DNA from: Rhodospirillaceae bacterium | Lineage (GTDB): Bacteria; Pseudomonadota; Alphaproteobacteria; Rhodospirillales; Magnetospirillaceae | NCBI GenBank assembly: GCA_013349735.1 | Contig: DUZC01000028.1 | Coordinates: forward strand, 1 to 13,820 | Reading direction: 5' to 3' | DNA: 13,820 nucleotides | Part shown: positions 6,601-13,820 of the stretch, piece after piece | Layout: each line of letters starts with the position of its first letter | Numbering within the stretch: the stretch's first letter is position 1 | Program-made: the position numbers and the translations under genes | Notes under the pieces: generated by a model | The model's input: the letters and a program-made list of their open reading frames with translations, nothing else | Databases searched by the model: none | What the model was told of the DNA's origin: nothing

Positions 6601-6604
6601 GAGG
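6601..6604 (+). promoter_or_regulatory. Ribosome binding site deciding the TTG start of the bacteriophytochrome
   Basis: GAGG lies 8 bp before TTG 6613, and the codon just before that TTG is an in-frame TAA. No other start codon precedes the biliverdin-binding cysteine codon, so TTG 6613 is effectively forced. Confidence 0.7.
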
Positions 6605-6612
6605 ATAAGTAA

Positions 6613-9600
6613 TTGGTTGTTGATAGCGATGTACAGGATAACATTAGGCCAAACAGCGACCATTGTGCGCTAGAGCCAATCCTTTGTCCTGGCGCAATCC
6701 AGCCGCATGGCGTTTTAGTCGGTCTTGATGCCGAAAGTTTGGCTTTGTTGACGAAAAGCGCCAATCTTGACGGGCTTTTCCCTGACATGGTTTACGGCGA
6801 AATTCCCGTATGGCTGCCCGAAAACGTCATCGAGGCTTTTCGCGGACTGAGGCAAGGGGATCGGCCTGAATTCACCTTGCTGTCGGACATAGCGGGGCAG
6901 GGCCAAAGGGAAATTCACGGCTTCATCGCCGATGGCGTTCTGTTCTGCGAATTTGAACTGGCGCCGTCCACCCCAATCGCTTCCGACTTCGATCAGATAT
7001 TGCTTTTGGTCAATGGCTTCATCCAGCAAATCGATACGGCCACCAATGTCGGCGCGCTGTCGCAGAGGACGGCAGAAGCCGTGCGCGCCGTCTCAGGATT
7101 CGAACGCGTTTTGGTGTACCGCTTTGACGCCGATGGCAATGGCGACGTGCTTGCCGAAAGCAAAGTGGGTGATTGGACACAATCTTTGCAAGGCTTGCGC
7201 TTTCCCGAATCCGACATCCCGGCGCAGGCCCGCGCCCTCTATCGTGGCACCCCGGACCGGTGGATACCGCAGCGTGACTATGCGCCCGTCCCCCTGACAC
7301 CCAAATTGGATCCTGGCGGACGGGCTTTCAATATTGGCTATAGTCACTTTCGCAGTGTTTCGCCGCTGCACCGGATGTATCAGCGCAATATTGATGTCGA
7401 TGGCGCTATGTCGGTATCGGTAATTTGCGAGGACAAGCTTTGGGGGTTGATCATAGGGCACCACCGACGGCCTCACCGGGTGGCGTCGGCACGACGCCAT
7501 CAGGTCAACGCAATCGTTCGGGCCTTTTCACGGAATATTAGGTGGCTTCAGAAAGATGAAGCCGGAAATGACCTGACCATAAAGATGCACAATTACTCTG
7601 TATTATTGTGCCGGTTAGCTGCCGCAGATGATTTTCTTAGCGCATTAACCGAAGGCAATCCCACGATTAAAGAACTGCTGCCGGCTTGCACCGGAGCGGC
7701 CGTCCTATGGGTCGACGAAGCCGGCCCTCAGACAGCCAGTCTGGGCACGGTACCGCCGGAAAAGGATCTGCTTGCATTGGCCGACTGGATCCGTTCGAAC
7801 GCCACGGGACCGGTGTTTGCCACCGACCACCTGCCCAGTTGTTTTCCGCAATTCGCGGCGCATCATGCGATAGCCAGCGGTGTCCTGGCTGGGATGTTTG
7901 ATGACGCGCGACAGCCTATTTTCCTGTTGTTTCGTCCGGAGATACTGCAGTCGGTGGCCTGGGCCGGAAAACCGGAAAAACTGATTGGGCCCAATGGAAT
8001 TCCCAACCTGCCACGGCGTTCCTTTGATCGCTGGACCGAGATAAAACGTAATTATTCGGCCCCTTGGCTGCCGGCGGATTTGGATATCGCCAAAACCCTC
8101 TGCCTTACGGTCAATGATGGCATTGTTCATCAGAACCGCCGCATCCGCCGTCTGGACAGCGAAGTTGAACGGTTAAGCCTGTCCAATTTACGCAACCGGC
8201 TGTTTCTGCAGTTGGCCAGCGACGGCATTCACATTCTTAGCGTCGATGGTTTTCTTATCGAGGCCAGCGATTCCTTTTGCCGAATGCTCGGCTATAGACG
8301 AGAGCAAATGATCGGCATGCATATAACCGAGTGGGATGCCAATTTCACCTCGGATGAAATTGCCGAGTCCATCGCGCAGCGGATCACCAAACAGGATGTC
8401 TGGACCTTCGAAACCATCCATAGGCGGAAGAATGGAAGCTTTCTGATTGTCGAGGTAAGCAACACCCCCTTGCAGTTGGATGGAGAAATTTTCCTCTACA
8501 ACTCTTCACGAGACATCACCGAGCGAAAAAAAATCGAAGCAGAGCTTCGGCGGCTTAACGAAGCCGTCCGCCAATGCGCCGAGGCAATAATTGTATTTAA
8601 TCCGTTATTTATTATCGAATTTGCGAATCCTGCCTTTGAGAAGCTTTTTGGTTATTCACAAAGCGAGCTAAAGGGACAAAATTTATCGATGATGTTGCCC
8701 GAGGACCCTGTTCTTCGCGCCGAGAACGGACAAAAATCCGGCTTTTTTCAAGGAGAGGTCCTGCGGCGGGCGAAGGATGGGCAGAATATTCCGATTTTGT
8801 TGAAAGTTGCACCGCTTAACGACGATCATGGAACGCCCATCGGTTTCGTCGCCGCCATGACCGATCTTACCGAACTCAAACATGCGCAATGGCAAGCCGA
8901 ATCCTCCAACCGCGCCAAATCCGGATTTCTGGCCAATATGAGCCATGAGCTACGGACGCCGATGAGTGGAATCATCGGCTTGACCCATCTTCTGCGCAGT
9001 GAAAATTTGCCAGACCAGACCAGAGAGCGGGTTGACGCCATCGCCCGTTCCGCTCAGCGTTTGCTGGGTCTGTTAAACGACATCCTTGATATCTCAAAGA
9101 TCGAAGCGGGTAAGATCGCTTTAGAATATATCCCCTTTTCACTGAAGCGTCTGATTGAAGACACATCGGCGATGCTTCGTCCCGCCGCCGAAACCAAGGG
9201 GCTGGTCTTTTCGGTGCAGGCCGCCGCCGATTTACCGCAAAATTTTGCCGGCGACCCGCTTCGCATCGGCCAGATGTTGCTGAATCTTATTGGCAACGCC
9301 ATAAAATTCACGGAAAGCGGTTCCATCCTGGTTGTCGTTGAAGCGGCAGACTCGGCGAGGGACAGCGCTTTTCTACGGTTTTCCGTGACGGACACTGGAA
9401 TAGGTCTATCGCCGGGTCAACAAGAGAACCTATTCCAACCCTTCCAACAGGCCGATGGCTCGACAACCCGCAAATATGGAGGCTCTGGTCTTGGATTGGC
9501 CATCGTCAAACAGATGGCCGCGTTGATGGGTGGACAAGTCGGCGTCGAGAGCAGCCTTGGCAGCGGCAGCAAATTCTGGTTCACCCTAAAGTTGCAAAGG

Positions 9601-10479
9601 TTAAATGATGATCAGCATTCCAATCCAATTGCGTTCGTCGATCAAAGCCGGTCCCCAGACCTTTCCCCGCTCAATTCTGACCATGGCATTTTGCGAGGCA
9701 CTCGCGTTCTTCTGGCGGAAGATGATGTAACCAATCAGACAGTCGCTGTCGGATTGCTGGAATCGATAGGTCTGCTGGTTGATCTGGCCAATAACGGGGC
9801 TGCGGCCGTTGAGATGGCCAAAAAAGGGGACTACGAAATTGTGCTGATGGATATGCAGATGCCCGAGCTCGATGGAATCGAGGCAACCAGGCGGATACGC
9901 CAAGATGAAGCCCTTTCCCATTTGCCTATTATTGCTTTGACCGCCAATGCGATGCGAGACCACGAGGCCGAATGTCTTTCCGCCGGCATGAATGATTTTT
10001 TAAGCAAGCCCTTCGATCCGGAACAGCTTTTCGCGGTGATCCAAAAATGGGTCACCGGGCTTGGCGATGCCGCAGAGGTCGCGGGCTTTGCCACAAAAAA
10101 AATGGTCGGAGCCGATATTCCTCTCCCTAGCCATATCGAAGGATTGGATCTGCGGGCAGGACTGCGGCGGGTCGCCGGCATGCGGGGCCTCTATGTCAAA
10201 TGTCTGAGAAACTTTTTTGAGCAACAACAAGACTGTGTGCCTTTACTGCGTCAACTCATCAAGGAGCAAGCAATAGAAAGGGCGACAAGAGAGGCCCATA
10301 CCCTTAAGGGATCGGCGGCAATGATCGACGCAGCAGAGGTGGCTGAGCTGGCTTCGCGGCTCGAGATGGCCTTGGCGGCTGAAGACTCTCTCTCCCCATT
10401 GCTGGATCAATTGGAGAAAAAGCTGACGCCCTTGCTTACAGCCATCAGCGCAGCCATCCGCCATACGGAGCAGGGGTGA
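6613..10479 (+). CDS. bphP: Bacteriophytochrome hybrid histidine kinase with REC and Hpt domains
   Basis: A red/far-red photoreceptor kinase of 1288 aa. C18 in HCALEPI is the N-terminal biliverdin cysteine, followed by PGAIQPHG (26-33). The GAF domain has FPESDIPAQARALY (197-210, D201) and SPLHRMY (250-256); GLIIGHH (278-284) lies near its end. PHY (about 320-505) carries the tongue motifs WAGKP and PRRSF (467-471). Two PAS domains follow (about 530-637 and 645-755). HisKA has the phospho-acceptor H778 in MSHELRTP, and HATPase has N895, DTGIGL (927) and GGSGLGLAI (956). REC (about 1030-1148) has acceptor D1080 and K1132. The C-terminal Hpt has H1229 in AHTLKGSA. All catalytic residues needed for a His-Asp-His relay are present. 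Family knowledge: biliverdin binds the N-terminal Cys and isomerises in light. TTG 6613 is forced by the preceding in-frame TAA. The gene is 12 bp after the GGDEF-EAL gene and 39 bp before a lone receiver, likely a phosphate recipient. Confidence 0.96.
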   Translation: MVVDSDVQDNIRPNSDHCALEPILCPGAIQPHGVLVGLDAESLALLTKSANLDGLFPDMVYGEIPVWLPENVIEAFRGLRQGDRPEFTLLSDIAGQGQREIHGFIADGVLFCEFELAPSTPIASDFDQILLLVNGFIQQIDTATNVGALSQRTAEAVRAVSGFERVLVYRFDADGNGDVLAESKVGDWTQSLQGLRFPESDIPAQARALYRGTPDRWIPQRDYAPVPLTPKLDPGGRAFNIGYSHFRSVSPLHRMYQRNIDVDGAMSVSVICEDKLWGLIIGHHRRPHRVASARRHQVNAIVRAFSRNIRWLQKDEAGNDLTIKMHNYSVLLCRLAAADDFLSALTEGNPTIKELLPACTGAAVLWVDEAGPQTASLGTVPPEKDLLALADWIRSNATGPVFATDHLPSCFPQFAAHHAIASGVLAGMFDDARQPIFLLFRPEILQSVAWAGKPEKLIGPNGIPNLPRRSFDRWTEIKRNYSAPWLPADLDIAKTLCLTVNDGIVHQNRRIRRLDSEVERLSLSNLRNRLFLQLASDGIHILSVDGFLIEASDSFCRMLGYRREQMIGMHITEWDANFTSDEIAESIAQRITKQDVWTFETIHRRKNGSFLIVEVSNTPLQLDGEIFLYNSSRDITERKKIEAELRRLNEAVRQCAEAIIVFNPLFIIEFANPAFEKLFGYSQSELKGQNLSMMLPEDPVLRAENGQKSGFFQGEVLRRAKDGQNIPILLKVAPLNDDHGTPIGFVAAMTDLTELKHAQWQAESSNRAKSGFLANMSHELRTPMSGIIGLTHLLRSENLPDQTRERVDAIARSAQRLLGLLNDILDISKIEAGKIALEYIPFSLKRLIEDTSAMLRPAAETKGLVFSVQAAADLPQNFAGDPLRIGQMLLNLIGNAIKFTESGSILVVVEAADSARDSAFLRFSVTDTGIGLSPGQQENLFQPFQQADGSTTRKYGGSGLGLAIVKQMAALMGGQVGVESSLGSGSKFWFTLKLQRLNDDQHSNPIAFVDQSRSPDLSPLNSDHGILRGTRVLLAEDDVTNQTVAVGLLESIGLLVDLANNGAAAVEMAKKGDYEIVLMDMQMPELDGIEATRRIRQDEALSHLPIIALTANAMRDHEAECLSAGMNDFLSKPFDPEQLFAVIQKWVTGLGDAAEVAGFATKKMVGADIPLPSHIEGLDLRAGLRRVAGMRGLYVKCLRNFFEQQQDCVPLLRQLIKEQAIERATREAHTLKGSAAMIDAAEVAELASRLEMALAAEDSLSPLLDQLEKKLTPLLTAISAAIRHTEQG

Positions 10480-10518
10480 TTACGAATCGCCAGTTCATCG
10501 AAAAAAGGATGATCCGCC

Positions 10519-10917
10519 ATGGGAGCAAAACGCGCACTGATCGTCGAAGACTCTGCTCAATGCCGAGAACTGCTTGGCATAGCGCTGTCTCTCGTCGGAA
10601 TTAATGACATCATCCTGGCCGCCCACGGCGCTGAAGCAATAGAGAAGCTTAAGTCAGTCGGGGCAGATCTTGTGATTATGGATTGGAAGATGGATGTCAT
10701 GGACGGCCTGGAATGTACGAGACAAATCCGCGCGGGGATTGACGGAATTGATCCGCATACCTTTATTATTCTGCTGACCGGATCAGTCAGCAAGGCATCA
10801 AAGGCTAAGGCTTACAAAGCGGGGGTAGATCTGTTCATGGGCAAGCCATTTTCACTTAAGCAGATCCATGCTGGAATAAAAAAGGCATTAAATCGGCCTG
10901 TGGCGCCAGCCCAATAG
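10519..10917 (+). CDS. Stand-alone response-regulator receiver (CheY-like)
   Basis: The 132 residues are a single REC domain. It has the acidic pocket VEDS (9-12), acceptor D55 in IMDWKM, switch T87 in LLTG, and K109 in GKPFSLKQ. No output domain is present, so it works by protein contact or as a phosphate shuttle or sink. It closely resembles the REC domain at the end of the next gene: both share MDGLECTRQIRAGI and an 18-nt identical DNA stretch (10675-10692 and 13235-13252), which suggests duplication within the operon. Its position straight after a kinase ending in Hpt makes it a natural acceptor from H1229 of the bacteriophytochrome; this is inference. ATG 10519 is preceded by AAAAGGA near 10505, a usable but distant ribosome site. 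Confidence 0.93.
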   Translation: MGAKRALIVEDSAQCRELLGIALSLVGINDIILAAHGAEAIEKLKSVGADLVIMDWKMDVMDGLECTRQIRAGIDGIDPHTFIILLTGSVSKASKAKAYKAGVDLFMGKPFSLKQIHAGIKKALNRPVAPAQ

Positions 10918-10930
10918 ATGTGAGCGGCCA

Positions 10931-13486
10931 ATGAACGAAGTTCGTGACAAGAATCCGTCATTGTCTGAATTTCTATCCCGGGACAGTATTTTCGATGCTG
11001 CCCTGAACTCGGTGCCATTCCAGATCGCGGTTCTGGATCGCCAAGGTGTCATCGTCGCCGTAAATGACGCCTGGCGTCAATTTGCCCTGGATAATTGTGC
11101 CCAACCTGACACCGCGGCAGCAAATACCGGAATCGGAACCAATTACCTGGACATCTGCCGCTTGGCGCATGCCCCCGAAGAGTCACAGGCGCGCGACGCC
11201 TTTAACGGCATCCAAGCGGTATTGGAGGGCCGGCTGCAAAGTTTCACCATGGAATATCCCTGCGATTCGCCTTGGGAAAAGCGTTGGTTTTCCATGGTTG
11301 TCTCGCCGTTAGGACGATCCGAGATCAAAGGGGTGGTGGTTACCCACACCAACATCACACAAATCAAACAGGCCAGTGAACAACTCCGCATTGCTGCCGT
11401 CGCCTTCGAATCGCATGAAGGAATGGTAATAACCGATGCAGATGGAACAATCTTAAACGTCAATCAGGCTTTCATAGAAACCACGGGATATTCGGCGGAA
11501 GAAATTATTGGGCAGTCACCCCGAATGCTTAAGTCGGGTCGCCATAGCGGTGACTTTTATCGCGAGATGTGGGACAGCCTGAAGCGCTGCGGCGTTTGGC
11601 AAGGTGAAGTCTGGGACCGACGTAAAAATGGCGAAATTTACCCAAAATGGTTAACCATCTCGGCGGTAAAGGATGACCAAGGTAAGATCACCCATTATGT
11701 CGGCGCGCATTTCGACAATACCGAGCTAAAACTCAGAGATGCAAAAATCGAGGAATTGGCATTCTTTGATCAATTGACCGGCCTGCCGAACCGGCGACTG
11801 TTCGAGGACCGTCTGAAACATGGCGTTTTTTCAGCAGGCCGCGACCGTAAAAAATTGGGGCTCCTGATCCTGGATCTTGACCGCTTTAAAGAGGTCAATG
11901 ATACCCTTGGGCATAATGTCGGCGATGGCTTGTTGCAAGACGTCGCGCAGAGGATCAAGGGCTGTTTGCGTACTGCCGATACGCCAACGCGGATGTTCGA
12001 TATCCAGAATTTCGCGCGGTTGGGCGGGGACGAATTTGTTATCCTGATTGATGATGTCAGCCAGCCTGAAGACTGCGCTGTCGTGGCCCAAAAAGTCATT
12101 GCGGCCGTCAGCCAGCCTATCGTCATCAAGGCCCATACCATCCATGTCAGCGCATCGGTCGGCATCGCCCTGTATCCCGACGACGGAGAGGATGGCGTGA
12201 TGCTGATGCGTGCCGCGGAAACCGCAATGTATGCGGCTAAAAATGCTGGCCGTCAGACCTATCGCTTTTTCCAGGCCAAGATGTCGGAAACCGCTATGCA
12301 ACGGGGCGACATCGAATCCTGCCTGCGCCTAGCCATGGCCAACCAGGAACTCACGCTGCATTATCAGCCGAAAGTGGACGCAAAAAGCCGCAAGACCGTC
12401 GGCTACGAAGCCCTGCTGCGCTGGAACAGCGCTCGCCTGGGTTCCGTTTCACCGGCAAGCTTTATTCCTATTGCCGAAGATGCGGGGCTTATCGGCGAAA
12501 TAGGCTCCTGGGTCATCGAAGAGACCTGTCGACAGATTGCCGCCTGGCAGGCCGCCGGATATGGTCTGATGGAGGTGGCTATCAATGTATCCGCCCACCA
12601 GCTTAAGGGCGGTAATCTTGCCGAACAAATCAGCGAGGCCTGTCGGCGCCATGCTATTCCCACCGCCTCCTTGGAAGTTGAACTGACCGAAAGCGTGGTG
12701 ATGACCGATCCCCGCCAGGCCATAAGAATTTTTCAGGAATTAAGGGAACTTGGGCTCAGAGTAGCCATCGATGACTTTGGCACGGGCTATTCAAGCCTTG
12801 CTTATCTGCGTCGCCTGCCCATCGATGTGCTCAAGATCGACCGCAGTTTTGTCATGGAGGCCGATCGAGACGAAGATGATGCTGAAATTGTCCGCACCAT
12901 ATTATCACTCGGAAAGACACTCAAATTGGAACTGGTGGCCGAGGGCGTGGAAACAGAAGCACAGGCTTCCTTGTTGAATGAGGCCGGTTGCGACATTTTT
13001 CAAGGTTACCTATTCTCGCGACCCTTACCGTCTGAAACTATTGAACAAAGCTTTGCCAAGGATTCCAAGCCAATGCTCAGAAAAATAACGCGGGCCGTGA
13101 TCGTCGAAGACTCTCCGCAATCACGTGATCTCATTCAGATGGCGATGGACCTCTTTGGTGTGGCCGAGACCGTCGATGCCGAAGACGGGACCCAAGCCAT
13201 AAAAGCCCTCAAAGGGGCTCCAACCGATATCGTCATTATGGATTGGAAGATGAGTGGGATGGATGGTTTGGAATGCACCCGTCAAATTCGGGCGGGCATC
13301 AGCGGCATTGACCCTAAAATTCCTATCATTTTGGTAACCGGCGTGTCTGATAAAGGAGCCGAAAAAGAAGCCTATGCGGCGGGGGTCGACTTTTTCATTA
13401 AAAAGCCGTTTTCCTTGAAGCAATTGCGGGATGGGTTGCAAACGGTGCTGGGCGTCAGCGCAACCGGTCAAGGTGATCCCGTATAA
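10931..13486 (+). CDS. PAS-PAS-GGDEF-EAL protein with C-terminal receiver domain
   Basis: The 851-residue protein has PAS1 (about 20-145), PAS2 (150-265, closely similar to PAS2 of the other GGDEF-EAL protein), GGDEF (about 275-448), EAL (about 457-708) and a C-terminal REC (719-842). GGDEF is intact at 365-369. EAL keeps E493-A-L, NVSA (552), ELTES (584), D614-D615-FGTG, K635 in LKID and AEGVET. REC has VEDS, acceptor D771 in IMDWKM, T803 in LVTG, and KKPFSLKQ. RTAD (347-350) is 14 rather than 5 residues before GGDEF because of a short insert, so product inhibition may be altered. It probably makes and/or degrades cyclic-di-GMP under control of phosphorylation at D771. A REC behind EAL is less common than one at the N-terminus. 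ATG 10931 has a weak GAGCGG upstream, 13 bp after the lone receiver. The 3' end overlaps bphO on the other strand by 32 bp. Confidence 0.94.
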   Translation: MNEVRDKNPSLSEFLSRDSIFDAALNSVPFQIAVLDRQGVIVAVNDAWRQFALDNCAQPDTAAANTGIGTNYLDICRLAHAPEESQARDAFNGIQAVLEGRLQSFTMEYPCDSPWEKRWFSMVVSPLGRSEIKGVVVTHTNITQIKQASEQLRIAAVAFESHEGMVITDADGTILNVNQAFIETTGYSAEEIIGQSPRMLKSGRHSGDFYREMWDSLKRCGVWQGEVWDRRKNGEIYPKWLTISAVKDDQGKITHYVGAHFDNTELKLRDAKIEELAFFDQLTGLPNRRLFEDRLKHGVFSAGRDRKKLGLLILDLDRFKEVNDTLGHNVGDGLLQDVAQRIKGCLRTADTPTRMFDIQNFARLGGDEFVILIDDVSQPEDCAVVAQKVIAAVSQPIVIKAHTIHVSASVGIALYPDDGEDGVMLMRAAETAMYAAKNAGRQTYRFFQAKMSETAMQRGDIESCLRLAMANQELTLHYQPKVDAKSRKTVGYEALLRWNSARLGSVSPASFIPIAEDAGLIGEIGSWVIEETCRQIAAWQAAGYGLMEVAINVSAHQLKGGNLAEQISEACRRHAIPTASLEVELTESVVMTDPRQAIRIFQELRELGLRVAIDDFGTGYSSLAYLRRLPIDVLKIDRSFVMEADRDEDDAEIVRTILSLGKTLKLELVAEGVETEAQASLLNEAGCDIFQGYLFSRPLPSETIEQSFAKDSKPMLRKITRAVIVEDSPQSRDLIQMAMDLFGVAETVDAEDGTQAIKALKGAPTDIVIMDWKMSGMDGLECTRQIRAGISGIDPKIPIILVTGVSDKGAEKEAYAAGVDFFIKKPFSLKQLRDGLQTVLGVSATGQGDPV

Positions 13487-13820
13487 AGGCAAAAGCGGCG
13501 ACAGCCGTCTCACAACAAAGGCCAATTTGCTCGGGCGGACAACGGGCGGCGAAGAGACTGAAATTGGCCCATGCGGCTTCGGCCCCGCTGCTTCGGAAAA
13601 ACCGGAGGGGCGCCCCCACCGGCAAAGACTGAACCAATTGCCGGGCGATGACTTCGCCGCCTAGGCGCGAGCCTTCAAGGACGTACAGCAGGCCAATCAG
13701 GCCAGGCAGATCCGAGACAGCGGGACATTCTCTGTCCACAGCCGGGGCCACCAAACCCAAATCCATTAAATCCGCGTCAAGCCAACCTTGCCTTGGGGTC
13801 AAACTATAATCGGCGCCCAG
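13455..13820 (-). CDS. bphO: Bacteriophytochrome-type heme oxygenase, C-terminal part (partial)
   Basis: The frame is open to the right edge, so the N-terminus with the proximal heme histidine lies outside; about 121 residues are visible, most of a family member of roughly 190-200. The diagnostic part is LLYVLEGSRLGGEVIARQL, the distal helix with the flexible glycines that cover the heme in BphO proteins. It is followed by FFRSSGAEAAWANF and a C-terminal helix AVAAFAFIRDHLDRL. Upstream, WLDADLMDLGL also fits the family. The enzyme opens heme with oxygen and reductant to biliverdin IXalpha, iron and CO, and biliverdin is the chromophore of the bacteriophytochrome in this window. The TTG at 13802 is internal, not a start. 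It is convergent with the GGDEF-EAL-REC gene, sharing 32 bp, and is therefore outside the putative operon and separately promoted. Confidence 0.9.
   Translation of the reverse strand: MGADYSLTPRQGWLDADLMDLGLVAPAVDRECPAVSDLPGLIGLLYVLEGSRLGGEVIARQLVQSLPVGAPLRFFRSSGAEAAWANFSLFAARCPPEQIGLCCETAVAAFAFIRDHLDRLR

Noticed and set aside
8526..8533. A8 run as a frameshift site in the phytochrome gene
   Set aside because: The frame and PAS homology continue smoothly on both sides, so there is no sign of a broken gene.
13431..13664. 77-aa plus-strand ORF at the right end
   Set aside because: It lies opposite the well-supported heme oxygenase and overlaps the REC end; no motif.

Overview
The window looks like one chromosomal segment of a proteobacterium, most likely an alphaproteobacterium of the Rhodospirillales type. 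The reasons are moderate GC content, purple-bacterium-like bacteriophytochrome, KaiB/KaiC and heme oxygenase families, and several TTG starts. The genus cannot be fixed from the sequence alone. No rRNA, tRNA, insertion sequence or CRISPR array is visible. Nearly every gene is a light, time or second-messenger signalling component.

Left part (1-2412). A response-regulator-like protein, cut off by the window start, has a degenerate GHKL-ATPase-like tail (2-538). It is followed in the same reading frame by an unrecognised, mostly helical protein (650-1306). Convergent with that lies a MerR-family regulator with a cobalamin-binding domain that carries the CarH-type B12-photoreceptor signatures (1292-2212, minus). 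A 200-bp divergent intergenic region with a strong inverted repeat (2319-2351) separates this regulator from kaiC.

Central and right part (2413-13486, all plus strand). The order is kaiC, kaiB, PAS-PAS-GGDEF-EAL, a bacteriophytochrome hybrid histidine kinase (PAS-GAF-PHY-PAS-PAS-HisKA-HATPase-REC-Hpt), a stand-alone receiver, and PAS-PAS-GGDEF-EAL-REC. Gaps from kaiB onward are 39 bp or less, so this is probably one operon, although kaiC and kaiB are 177 bp apart. At the right edge, on the minus strand, is the 3' part of a bacteriophytochrome-type heme oxygenase (bphO). It overlaps the last operon gene tail to tail and would supply the biliverdin chromophore.

The parts suggest one integrated circuit. 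KaiC/KaiB is a KaiA-less timer. The bacteriophytochrome senses red/far-red light and can pass phosphate through its own REC and Hpt domains to the stand-alone receiver and to the C-terminal receiver of the second GGDEF-EAL protein. The CarH-like protein could add B12-dependent blue/green light control of transcription at the divergent promoter region. The two GGDEF-EAL proteins, with intact active-site motifs, would turn these inputs into cyclic-di-GMP levels. The domain identifications are strong; the wiring is inference from gene order.

Two sequence anomalies deserve checking. The first GGDEF-EAL gene appears to need a one-base correction in an A5 run (4429-4433) to join a well-placed ATG that overlaps the kaiB stop. 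The first two genes share a reading frame and are separated by a single TAA.
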